Part shown: in pieces, positions 49,843-59,930 of the stretch
Position numbering within the stretch: position 1 is the stretch's first letter
How the letters are laid out: every line of letters begins with the position of its first letter
Assembly: GCA_028571685.1 (NCBI GenBank)
Contig: CM053146.1
Location: forward strand, 66,001,431 to 66,065,430
Length of the DNA stretch: 64,000 bases
Direction of reading: 5' to 3'
Source of the DNA: Heterohyrax brucei
Taxonomy: Eukaryota > Chordata > Mammalia > Hyracoidea > Procaviidae
Translations under genes and position numbers: made by a program
The notes under the pieces: model-generated
The model's input: only the letters and a program-made list of their open reading frames with translations
The model's database searches: none
What the model was told of the DNA's origin: nothing

Positions 49843-50822
49843 GTGACTAAGTAGAGGCTGGGAGAGATACTGTGAGGATGGACTGTAGATGTTTCTCTAG
49901 GCTGTCTTACAATGTAAAACAAAAGGTATCTGACCACTTCCCAAGTCAGTCAGGTTTTCAGGTGTAGAGGTCCCTCTTCCCAGCTGGCAGAGTAAGCACC
50001 TCTATATCCAACTCCAGATGATACAAACTAGTTCAAAATACAGCAATGCTACTGCCCTGTTGGCCTCTGCTGACAGGGCCCAGCCTTAGGTGACACTGTG
50101 TAAAGTACTGCTTTTGTGGTAGAAAAGCACTCTCCTGTAGTTAAGCTCTGGCTCAAAGCTAAGAACTAGGTCTAGCTGCGGCCACTGTATCTAAGATGGT
50201 GCCCTCCACACAGTCGGTGAATAGAGGAGATGTAGTGAGTCCTCAGCCTCTCTTGCTGGGCCCACACCATTGATGACACTGTGTAAACTACTGCTTTTCT
50301 GTCAGAGAAGCACTGTCCTGTTTGCAGGCGCTGGCTCCTAGGCTAAGAATTAGGTCTTGCTAAAATCTCCATATCCAACATAGCATCCTACACATAGGCC
50401 ACGTGGTTCTGTACAAACCATGCTGTGGCAGAGATAAAAAGAGAGGCCCAAATTGGCTAGATGTACAGAGTCCTAAACCTGGCTTTCAAAATATAGGAAT
50501 TTTGCCTGTGTATCCCACCAGCAGTGTGTCTAAGACTAGCCACTAGGCAAGACCCAGTTCCACGTCCCAGCCAAGACAGACAAAAAAAACCACAATGGTG
50601 CATTAACTTCAGTCTGTGAGAGCCAGGGCTAGCCAGGAGCAGGAGTCAGTGAAAGAGGGGTGGTTTTTTGTTCAGTGGTATGAAGTCCAAATTAACAGCC
50701 CTGTGCTGTGTCCTGGGGCTCATTAGGTGACCACAAGACTCCATTTGATAACCAGTTCAGGTCTTGGTTTCCAGAGGGATATAATGAGAAGTGTACTTAG
50801 TCTGCCAACTTGACTCTGCCCC
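49843..50822 (-). promoter_or_regulatory. L1 5' UTR with two decayed monomers
   Basis: Same arrangement as 24523-25525: monomer landmarks 'aagatggtgccctcc' (50193) and 'aacatagcatcctac' (50377) lie 184 bp apart, so small deletions have occurred. CpGs are largely lost, as expected of a methylated, older copy. Confidence 0.75.
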
Positions 50823-50950
50823 AGCAACAAATAATTTCGAGTGTAAGTATATCCCATGCAATAAAGAAATTGTTTAGTATTTATGTTAAGTTCAAATTTA
50901 ACTCCATATCCTGTATTTTATCTATCAGTTGTAGCATTCCAAGATGTTCT
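50823..50950. repeat. Ancient palindromic repeat, right arm
   Basis: Continues the repeat at 43646-43721 across the L1: 'caaataatttcgagtgtaag', 'tatcccatgcaat', then the reverse arm 'aagttcaaatttaactcc' and 'cctgtattttatctatc'. Confidence 0.65.
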
Positions 50951-51157
50951 AAAAGACCTGTGAGAAAGTATGGTTAACTGAGTTTACCGGAGTTAAGAGG
51001 ACTAGAATCGAGAGCTGCATGCCCCTGGGAAAGAGAAATCACAGTGAATATGGTCTGTAGTTACAACCAAACCTTACCTGATGTTAGAGTTGCTTGCAGA
51101 GGGTCTGCAATTATGGCAAGGAAGCTGGAATTTCTGCCCTGAATGTGCTCACACTTA

Positions 51158-51324
51158 CACCAAAAAACCAAACCCACTGACATCAAGTTGGGTCCAACTC
51201 ATAGCAGCCCTATAGGTCAGAGTAGAACTGTCCCACATTTTTAAGGAGTGCCTAGCAGATTTGAACTGCCAACCTTTTGGTTAGCAGACATAGCACTTAA
51301 CCCACTGCATTACCAAAGTTTCTA
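51158..51324 (-). mobile_element. AfroSINE, perfect 10-bp target-site duplication
   Basis: 'ctcacactta' at 51148-51157 and 51325-51334 gives exact ends. Inside are 'ccactgacatcaagttggg', 'gaacttttggttagcagac'-type head complement ('accttttggttagcagac') and 'gatttgaactgccaacc' (B box complement). Confidence 0.95.
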
Positions 51325-51611
51325 CTCACACTTAAGCTGATGACTTTATGCAGCAAACCAGGGATTTGTGTGAGGTTGATGTTAGGGCCTAGAGAGCAAC
51401 CACCCGGAAATCCACAAAGTAACTCTGGTCTTGGCCAGCAGACCAGTTTATAATTGTATCTGTCTTGCTGATTCTCATACAGGCAAAAGTCTTAGCTAGG
51501 ACAGGATGGATGGGACAATGCCCAAATGTTCTCACATTTTTAAACTTCAGCAAGAATATATAATCATTGTTGTGTTATATTTGATATTTTGTCAACATAA
51601 AATTAAAATGA

Positions 51612-51806
51612 AAAGCAGTGGTTTTTCAAGTTGTACTGAGTTGGGTTTGAATCCTGGCTCTACCTTCTGTTTAACAGAACTTCAGTAAATTGTGTGAACT
51701 CACTGACACAAGTTCCTCATCAGCAACATAAACTAATCCACAGGGATTCTCAAAGGATTAAAATAATTTATAAAATTCTTAATACAAAGCTTGTCACAGA
51801 GTAACC
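51612..51806 (+). mobile_element. MIR SINE
   Basis: 'gcagtggtttttcaagttg', 'gggtttgaatcctggctc' (MIR core), 'tgtgtgaactcactg' and 'caagttcctcatcagcaac' in MIR order. Ancient and diverged. Confidence 0.75.
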
Positions 51807-51811
51807 AAAAA

Positions 51812-52052
51812 ATCTCAAACCCATAAGGTCGAGTTGATTCGAATTCTAAGGGCTCAGTAAATAGTCATTGTTGTCTGCCAACTCATAGAAACCCTATAGC
51901 ACAGAGTAGAACTGCCCCATAGGATTTCCAAGGCTGTCACCTATGCTTTTATGGAAGCAGACTGTCACATCTTTCTCCGGCAGAGTGGCTGGCGGGTCCA
52001 AACTGCCAAATTTTCAGTTAGCAGCAGAGTTCTTAACCACCATCCCACCACA
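51812..52052 (-). mobile_element. AfroSINE, long variant with a small insertion
   Basis: Two copies of the 3'-end complement ('taaggtcgagttgattcg' and 'ctgccaactcatagaaacc') are separated by about 35 bases. Next come 'gcacagagtagaactgcc', the middle block 'tatggaagcagactgtcac', and the head complement 'gttagcagcagagttctta'. Confidence 0.85.
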
Positions 52053-52639
52053 GCTATTCAGTAGGTATTACCAACATGTTATTCTAAACTCTTATAAGGG
52101 TCTTGTACTGAACTGAACACAATACCAGAAGTCCTGCTTTAATCCACGACTTAGTGGTTGTCACTGACAATCTTTGAAGAGAAATCCATAGAAAATTTTA
52201 CACTGGTCCTTAACCTTATCCTATGAGGGTAAAAGAGCCATTAGAGTCTCATGATTAAACTCTCTGTTACTTAAGCTATAAACCCACAATGAGTGACAAG
52301 GAGAAATTTCTCTGATTAACAGAATGTATGGACTCCACATAAAGAAAATCCTTCAACTCAAAATAAGTATTTCTGTTGATCGAATCATTTCACTGATTCT
52401 CCAATAACATATTTCTACAGTTGGATGCTACCCGCTTACAACATCAATGCCATTTTTTCTACACTTTTTGGGTTCTAAGAGTCAGGACATGTAGTAAACT
52501 CTGTACATAGTTATCACTCAAGACATTTAAAAAAAAAAGAAGAAGAAATATTTCCACCCCAGATCAACTCAACGGGAAACTTGAAGTATGGGCATTGGTA
52601 TATTTTTAAAGCTTTATAACTGATTGTCACAAGACAATA
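52053..52639. other. Unassigned sequence
   Basis: AT-rich, with no recognised repeat or gene. Confidence 0.45.
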
Positions 52640-52805
52640 AGTTGAAAATGCAGAGGAAAGAACATAGATATTTTTGGCCACACCAGCTGGGTTCAAACAC
52701 AAATCCCTGTATTTATTAGCTGTGTTACCTTGTGCAATTCACCATTTTTCATAACATCGGTGTCCGTTATCTGAAAAATGAAAATAATTAACCACTGACG
52801 GATCC
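52640..52805 (+). mobile_element. MIR SINE
   Basis: 'agctgggttcaaacacaaat', 'ttagctgtgttaccttgtg', 'caattcacc' and 'ttatctgaaaaatgaaaat' follow the MIR core order. Confidence 0.78.
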
Positions 52806-53619
52806 CTAGGAGCACTACATAAAAAGAAATTGTAGTCTAAGATTTGTATAAAAGAAGATGGTCTTGTTTAGATATTGTCAGCCAGAGCATTTCTTTCTCA
52901 CCATGCGAAAAGAATAAAGCCTGGCAAATCACAGCATAACAGTTTTTTTAGTAGTGATAATATTTTTTTTAGTATTTGTCTTTCTTCAATCTTCACTTTT
53001 GGTTGCATGCTTGAAGTCTGGTGCTTGCTGTAAAAAGATTCCTAATCTATCTGCATCTCCCTTTATTTTATTCTGTTGTTGATTTTCAGTGCCATTTCCA
53101 AAGCCTGGACCTGAAGACTTGAAATTTTTTTAAGAAACTTAAATTGATTTCATTACACTATCATTTTTATTTCCTTATGTTTCCCTTGTCTTTAGTTTTA
53201 TAGCAGTACCATACCTGCTGTGCCATACCTATTAGAGCTTCCACTTTCTTCTTTTAATCTCCAATTTCCAAAACTTGAGAGTTAATTCTCATACTTACAG
53301 GCTTATTTCATGGCAATCTCCTTTGTTAAAATTGCTGTCTAGCATAGGCCTATTTTTTAATTTTTAATCAATTTTCCTCTCAAAATGATTTTGCGGTTCT
53401 CATTGAAACCTCTGAGGATCTGGTGAAAGACAGAAGTGTCATATAATTTACATCAGAAATCTTTTAGTTTTTTCCTTACTGACCAATCTTTATCTCCTCC
53501 AGCTGCTCTAAAGACAAATGGATGTCCTGGTTATAAATAGGTTTAATACTCAAAATGCCTAGAAACGAGTATAATGTAAATTGGCATGTTAATTATGTAC
53601 GTAGAAATACACACACACA
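52806..53619. other. Unassigned sequence
   Basis: T-rich, with no recognised repeat or gene. Confidence 0.45.
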
Positions 53620-53779
53620 AAACACTGTATTCAAGTCAATTCTGACTCACAGAATCCCACGTGTGTCAGAGTAGAATGATGATTTCCCTGACTGTGATGT
53701 TTTAAAACTAAATTTCCAAGTGTTTCTTCCAAGGTGCCTCTGGGTAGACTATAACCTTGCAGCACCACCCAGGGACTCT
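53620..53779 (-). mobile_element. AfroSINE, old long variant
   Basis: 'actgtattcaagtcaattc', 'tgactcacagaatccc', 'gtcagagtagaatgatg', middle-block-like 'tctgggtagactataacc', and 'agcaccacccagggactc' (head complement). Strongly diverged. Confidence 0.72.
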
Positions 53780-53805
53780 TAATTTAAACATAAATGAATA
53801 AATAT

Positions 53806-53853
53806 TGTGTGTGTGTGTGTGTATACATACACACATGACACACATATACACAT
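53806..53853. repeat. TG/CA microsatellite with complementary halves
   Basis: (GT)n to 53822, then 'atacatacacacatg' and CA-rich sequence. Directly abuts the RTE 3' end. Confidence 0.9.
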
Positions 53854-53854
53854 A

Positions 53855-54731
53855 GTTGTTGTTAGGTGCTGTTGAATCATTTCAGACTCACTACAACCCT
53901 ATGTATAGCAGAACAAAACACTGCCCAGTCCTGCACCATCCCCAAATCATTGCTACATTTGAGCCCACTATTGCTGCCACCCTGTCGATCCACCGCATTG
54001 AGGCTCTTCAACTTTTCAATTGATTCACTGCTTTACCACTCAGAATGTCCTCTAGGGACTGGTCCCCCCTGATAATATGGCCAAAGCTTGAGAGACTAGT
54101 CCCATTACTCTCACTTGAAAGGAGCATTCTGGCTCTACTTTTTCCAAGACAGACTTGTCCGTACATCTGGGAGTCCATGGTGTGTTCAATATTCTTCACC
54201 AACACCATAATTCACATGTGTCAGTGCTTCTTCAGTCTTCCTCACTTACTGTTTAGCTCTCACATGCATATAAGGCAGTTGAAAATATCATGGCTTGTGT
54301 CAGGCCACTTTAGTCCTCAAAGTGACATCTTTGCTTTTTAGCACTTTAAAGAGGTCCTTTGCAGCAGATTCGCCCAGTGCAATATGTCATTTGAATTCTT
54401 GACTGCTATTTTCACGGGTGTTGATTGTAAATCCAAATAAAATGAAATCCTCAACAACCTCAGTAACTGATGTTGCTTATTGGTTCAGTTGCAAAGATTT
54501 TTATTTTCTTTATATTAAAGCGTATGCCATACTGAAGACTGTAATCTTTGATATTCATCAGCAAGTGCTTCAAGTCCTCTTCACTTTCCCCAAACAAGGT
54601 TATGTTATCTGCATATGACAAGTTGTTAATGAGTCTTCCTCCAATTCTGATGGTACATACTTCTTCATATAGTATAGCTTCTTGAATTCTTTGTTCAGCA
54701 TACAGACTAAATTAAACATGATGAAAAGATA
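53855..54731 (-). mobile_element. RTE LINE, 3' part (5'-truncated)
   Basis: 3' end with (GTT)n at the left: 'gttgttgttaggtgctgttg', 'gcagaacaaaacactgccc'. Towards the right are the C-terminal and reverse-transcriptase end ('gtatgccatactgaagac', 'gttatctgcatatgac' = catalytic-box region). About 880 bases. Frames broken. Parallel to 35076-36000. Confidence 0.9.
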
Positions 54732-54732
54732 C

Positions 54733-54759
54733 TACACACACACACACACACACACACAC
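54733..54759. repeat. CA microsatellite
   Basis: Uninterrupted CA run at the 5'-truncated edge of the RTE. Confidence 0.95.
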
Positions 54760-55354
54760 CTATTTTTCAAATAAAATCATTTTATGGTGAAAATCTTTTA
54801 TTATAAGTAGCAGCACAAATTATTTACCAAGTTATTCTGATAATGTCTAAATCATTTGTTGATTTACAGAAAGAAATATTATTGTGATCTTTTCTGTCTT
54901 TGCTTGTTTGTTTGACCAAGGGTCGCTAGGAGTCAGAGTCAACTCCACTATTGGTTTGGATTTGCCACAACTATATAATAACCTTGTTTAAATTATGATT
55001 TGACCCAAGGGATGTAAAATTCTTTTAACAATTTTCCCATTGAGTAGGTTGTCATTTAGTCTTAGACAGAAGACATTTCCCTTAATATTATCTGTGCTGT
55101 TAATGATGTTGAATCTCACAGAATTCATTTTTTGTGTTTTCAGTGTATTTTATAACATTTTCAAGAAAAACAGATAATATTTCACTGATTGTTGCTGTTG
55201 TGATTACAATATTGGATTTATGAGTTTTCAAAAAACATTGTTTTCTTATTTTAGTAAATAAAGGTTCTACAAGAATTAGGAATATACACCCATATTATAA
55301 TGATACTCCCATATTAATCTCATTTTTTAAAAGAATGTACTAAATATCTCATGG
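54760..55354. other. Unassigned sequence with an AfroSINE tail scrap
   Basis: Mostly unrecognised and AT-rich. 54918-54968 ('gggtcgctaggagtcagag', 'tcaactccactattgg') is a plus-strand AfroSINE/RTE 3' end without head. Confidence 0.5.
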
Positions 55355-55870
55355 CTGTACTTGTTCTTTTTTTATTATTATTAAATAAGCTTTTTATTTT
55401 GGAATAAGTTTTGATTTAAAAAATAGTTTCAAAGATAGTAGAGGAAGTTCCCGTATATTCTTTACTCAGTTTCTCTAATATCGTTCATAGCCATGATCCT
55501 TTTGTGTAAACCAAGAAGTTAACATTTTAACTTTGATAGTTAAATAGTAGTATTTTACCATTTTTAACATAGGTAAAATACTATACACTAAAATGAAAAC
55601 CTTTTTTGGATTTCAACAGTAAAGTTCAGGTTCCCATTCACTATCGCTGATCCCTACAGTTATCTATAAAGGTAACTATTATTACCAGTTTAACTTGTGT
55701 ACATTTTATGTATGTACAGATGTGCCTGAAGAAGTATACAGTTTTGTTTTGTCCCACAGAATCATGAAAATATCTACAAGTTTTCTTCACACAAAAACAT
55801 CTGTTTGTGATTTTCTTTAGTAATATCTCTTGCTTTAGTAACTATATGATTCGATGTTAATACAGGTACT
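55355..55870 (-). mobile_element. Possible ancient L1M-type sequence
   Basis: 'ttttattttggaataag', 'ttgatttaaaaaatag', 'gaggaagttcccgtatattc', 'actcagtttctctaat' resemble an old mammalian repeat I associate with L1M 3' regions. Weak recognition; boundaries uncertain. Confidence 0.4.
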
Positions 55871-56405
55871 TAAGCATTCTTTTTAATTAGAATTAGCGTG
55901 ATACTTCTTTTTCTATCATTTGACTATCTGGTTTTTCTGTGTCGCTAGCCTGTCTGAGCTTCCAGTAGTTTCTACATACCTGCACCATAGAGAGATGGGA
56001 GGCTTTCAGTATTCTTGCTCCTCCTCAATAGACTGCTGGTGCAGGTCACTCAGTACTAGGCCCTCCCTGCTGTCCCTGGGGAATTTTAAGTTCTGTTTGT
56101 CTAGCTTCTTAGGTGAGGGCAGCCTCTGTGGGCAGTGGTGTGTGGGGCTTCTCAGTGTTCCTACTGTTACTTCATCAAGGGCAGCAAAACTCTGCTGTGC
56201 TGCTCTTTGTTTCATCTTGAAAGAAGGCAGTTTCACGTCCCTTTCCTGGCAGTAGGCCTCTGGTTCAGGCTGCTTGATCCAAGTGGCTTTTTTGTTTGTT
56301 GATTTTCTGTACTCCATCAGAAGCAGGTGACTATTCCTTTTACATTTCCTCCTGAAATGATAGATTGTTGCCTAGATACTCAGGGTGGGAAGAAAAGTAT
56401 CTTAA
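55871..56405. other. Unassigned, GC-richer, open in both directions
   Basis: Minus-strand frame 56317-56006 (103 codons, MEYRKSTNKKATWIKQPEPE..., polar, no recognised domain) and plus-strand frame 55920-56255 (111 codons) overlap. Both are open because stops are scarce, so chance is likely. An old retroposed exon cannot be excluded. Confidence 0.35.
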
Positions 56406-56564
56406 AAAAGAACCATTGCCATCCAGTCCATGTAGACTCGTAGAGGGCCTATTGGACAGGGTAAAACTGCCCGAAAGAGTTTCCAAGGAGCACCTCGTGG
56501 ATTCAAACTGTCTACCTTTTGGTTGGTAGCAATAGCTCTTTACCACTACATCATGAAGGTTTCC
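56406..56564 (-). mobile_element. AfroSINE (minus strand)
   Basis: 'ccattgccatccagtccatg', 'gactcgtagagggcc', 'gagtttccaaggagcacc' and head complement 'ttttggttggtagcaatag'. Full length, moderately diverged. Confidence 0.92.
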
Positions 56565-56905
56565 CCCAAAAGCCAAGTGGATTTTGTTTCTGTCTTCTCC
56601 ACCAGAGGACTTGGAGGCCAGAATTTTGCTGCCTGACCCCAGTGACTCAAGGCTCTTGCTTCACTTGAAAGAATGCAGAGACACAGGTACTGGTTTGTGA
56701 CTTTTCTCCCAAATGACAGCCAATCATGTCCTGTAAACATATGCCTCTGAGGAAGGATGTCTTAGTTTCTTAGTGCTGCTATAATAGAAATACTACAGGT
56801 AGGTGGTTTTAAGGAATAGAGATGATTGTCTGACAATTTAGATAGCTAGAAGTCTGAATTCAGGGCACCAGCTCCAGGAGAAGGCTCTCTTCCATCTGGG
56901 AGTGA

Positions 56906-57800
56906 ATTCTGTTTTGTTTTGTTTTTAATATCTCATTGCTCTTTAAGTGAAAGTTTATAATCCAAGTCAGTTTGTCATACAAAAACTTACACATACATTG
57001 TTACATAACTGTAGCTGCTCTTCCCATGCTGTGACAGAATACTCCTTTCTACCCTCTATTTCCTGTGTCCGTTCAACTAGCCCTTATCCCTTCATGTCCT
57101 CTCATCTTGCCTCACAGTAGGAGTTTCTCAGTTAGTCTATGTATCTATTTAAGCCAAAGGGACACTTTTCACCAGTATCGCTTTATGTCTTATAATCCAG
57201 TCCAGTATTTGAAGAGTTGTCTTCAGGAATGGTTTCAGTTCAGGGATAACAAGGGGCCGTGTCTTCAGGAGATCCTCCAGTCTGTCAGACCACCAAGTCT
57301 GGTCTTTTGAATAGAGTTCAAGTTCTGTACACCAATTTTTCTTCCACTTCATCAGCAACTCTTTGTAGTGTTCCCTGTCAGGGCAGTCATTGATGGTGGC
57401 CAGGCGTCATCTAGTTCTCGTAGTCTCATGCTGATGTAGTATATGGATTATGTGTCCCTTTCTGATCCTTGGGCTCCTGTTCTCCACACATCTTTGGTGT
57501 TCTTCATTCTCTTCTGCTTCAAGGAGATTGGGACTAACTGATACTACTTAGATAGCCGCTTGCTAACTTTTAGGGCCCAGATGCCACTCACTGAATTGGG
57601 ATTCAGAATATTTTCTTAAAAAACTTTGTTATGTCAATTGACCTAGATATCTCTGGGGGTAAATTCTTGTCTTAGCTCCTCTAATGTTTTTATAGGACCT
57701 CCTTGGAGATCTTCAAGGGGCATGTATTTTGTGCCATCCATGCTTACCAGCTTGCTTCTGTGCCTAACATTGTCTTCTATATCTCAAAAATGATTGGCTT
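56906..57800 (-). mobile_element. L1 3' UTR of an older subfamily, inside the LTR
   Basis: Poly-T-like 'ttttgttttgtttttaata' at the left, then 3' UTR wording related to but distinct from the long L1s: 'ggtggccaggcgtcatctag', 'ttttagggcccagatgccac', 'ttgttatgtcaattgacc'. Compare 'ttttaagaccccagacgcc' at 18964. No ORF2 part is present. Right boundary approximate. Confidence 0.75.
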
Positions 57801-57866
57801 AAGACACAGCATACATGGATCTGGCCATACTAACATAACAAAAAACTCTGTTTCCAAAGTGGATTA

Positions 57867-59853
57867 TGTCATGGACTGATCTCTGTTCCTCCTAAAATGT
57901 GTGTAGCTATTTGGCTAGGCCATCATTCCCAATATTCTGTGTTTTTGCTATACATCCTAATCTCTGCCTGTGGCTAATAGATAGGATGATTATGTTAAAA
58001 GAGGATTAGGGTGGAACTGCAACAGCCTTGCTAAAGTAGTTTCCCTGGAGTGTGGTTTGTACCACCTTTTATCCTTTCATCCTATGGAAGATAAAAGGAG
58101 GGAAACAAGCAGAGAATTGGGAACCTCATATCATTAACAAAACAGCCCCAGTAGTATAGCATGTCCTTCAGATCAGAGGTTCCTGCACCAAGATGCTCCC
58201 TCATCAAAGACTGATGCAACACAGTTTCCCTGGAGATGTCCAGAACTGACAGAGAGAAAGTCTTTCCTGCAGAACAGACACTCTGAATTTGGACTTGCAG
58301 CCGAATGAACTGCGTAAGAATAAACTTTTCTTTGCTAACGCCATCCACTCGTGGTATTTCTGTTAAAACAGTACTAGATAACTAAAACAGAATTTGGTAC
58401 TGAAGGATTGAGGTGTTGCTCTAACAAATACCTAAATGTGGAAACAGTTTTAAAACTGTGAATGGATAGAAGACTCAGAAGGAACTGAGGAGAACTGTTA
58501 ATACCAAAGAAGGCAGAGATGATGAGACACAACAGCAGCAGAACCAGAGCAGCATAAGACAGCACTGGAGACAATTTAGGGAGTAAGAGCTGAGTGCCTG
58601 TGTACAGAGGTTTCCTGGTAGAGTGGGGTGCCTCCTGGCACTTGAATCGGTGGAGCTAGGCATGCTAACACATGGAGGGAGAAAGCTGAGTTCCTGTTTA
58701 CAGGAGCCTTTATGGCAGAGTGAGGTGCCTCTGGGCACTTGACTCAGTGGAGCTACAGAGCTTTGGAACACTTGCTGCAGCAGAGTAGATGTAGGCCTGA
58801 GGCCTGGGCCGTGAGACCATAGGAAGCCGAAGCTGAGCATGAGAAGCTGAGTGCCTCAGTCTCAAAGGTATGGCCATGACTAGAGGGGCTTGAAAGGGTG
58901 GAGTCATGGCTTCCTGTGTTTGTAAGGGTGTAATTGCCACTCAGTTGGGCTTAGGGTGCACCCAAAACTGAGGGGGCAGAGTTGCTCTCCCAGTGGGTCT
59001 AGAAGAGTTGTGGCACCAGGCCAGGAGTCACCACTCAGAATCTAGAACATGTGGCCAATACCTAGAATCTAAAGGGCAAAGCTAATGTATAAATAGTCTC
59101 AGAGAACATAGGAATATTTTCAGATCTTTGAGGGCTAATGTAATGTGTTTTACTGCCTTATTTGTTGCCTATTTTGTCTTCCTTCTCCACTTGTAGTGGA
59201 AATGTCTAAACTGTGCCTGTCCTGCCATTGTACTTCAAATGCAGATAACTTGTATTCTTGATTTCACAGATGTAGAGGAGTTTTTGTATTTTGGACTTGG
59301 ACTTTGGAACTTTCACTGTGATGGTATGAATACATTTTATGTGTTGCAAAGATGTGATTTTTTTAGAGAACAAAGGGTAAGATGTCATGAATTGAATTGT
59401 ATCCTCTGAAAAATCTTTAGCAGTTTTGCTGGGCCATAATTCCTGGTATTGTGTGATGTTCCTCCATGTTGGGATTCCTGCTTCTATGATGTTAATGAGG
59501 GCAGATGGGCAGCAGTTGTGTTGGCAGAGCAAGACTCAATATGTAAGTTCTCTTGAGACATAAGAGAGACAAAAGAGAGAAGCTGGCAAAGACATTTGGG
59601 GACCTCATACCACCAAAAGGCAGTGCTAGGAGCTGAGGGCATCCTTTGGAAAATACTGGGGTCCCTGCGCCTCAGAAGCTCTAGTCCAGGGGAAGATTGG
59701 CAACAAGAACCTTCCTCCAGTGCCAGCAGAGAAAGCCTGCCCCTGCAGCTGACACCTGAATTTGGACTTTGAACTTACTGGACTGTAACAAATAAAATCC
59801 TTCTCTTTAAACACGTAGTATCTCTGTTAGAGCAGCACGAGCTGACTAAAACA
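57867..59853 (+). mobile_element. Non-autonomous MaLR-type element with two LTRs
   Basis: 5' LTR 57867-58389 and 3' LTR 59383-59853 enclose a 993-base internal part. Perfect 5-bp target-site duplication 'gatta' (57862-57866 and 59854-59858). Just inside the 5' LTR is 'aatttggtactgaagg', a leucine-tRNA-type primer-binding region as in ERVL-MaLR. No gag, pol or env frame is recognisable, as usual for MaLR. The structure is whole in outline. The LTRs differ visibly, so it is an old fossil. Confidence 0.88.
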
Positions 59854-59930
59854 GATTACATCGATAGGTAAAGGGATTAAGATGTACAACACATATTTGG
59901 GGGGAGACACAAGTCAATCCGTAAGAAGGA

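Larger units (their letters stand above)
43722..50822 (-). mobile_element. L1 LINE, second nearly full-length copy (7.1 kb), inactive
   Basis: Same subfamily and strand as 18300-25525: matching 3' UTR, ORF2, ORF1 and 5' UTR. The 5' end, with complement 'ttgactctgcccc' at 50810-50822, is close to the full L1 start. An imperfect target-site duplication flanks it ('agcaagtaaattt' at 43709 and 'agcaacaaataattt' at 50823). It shows more stops, small indels and frame changes than the first copy, so it is probably older. Confidence 0.96.
56758..59925 (-). mobile_element. MaLR-like LTR split by nested insertions
   Basis: The left part (56758-56905) reads as the complement of a MaLR-type LTR end: 'tgtcttagtttcttagtgc', 'tgctataatagaaatac', 'gggcaccagctccaggag'. 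The other end is 59854-59925 ('catcgataggtaaagg', 'catatttggggggagacac'), with a stretch just before 57867 belonging to it too. The pentamer 'aagga' flanks the whole (56753-56757 and 59926-59930), supporting one original integration. An old fossil. Confidence 0.7.

Noticed and set aside
53806-54759. CA/TG repeats on both sides of the RTE 3' part as possible terminal repeats
   Set aside because: They are simple microsatellites of different make-up, and RTE elements have no terminal repeats.
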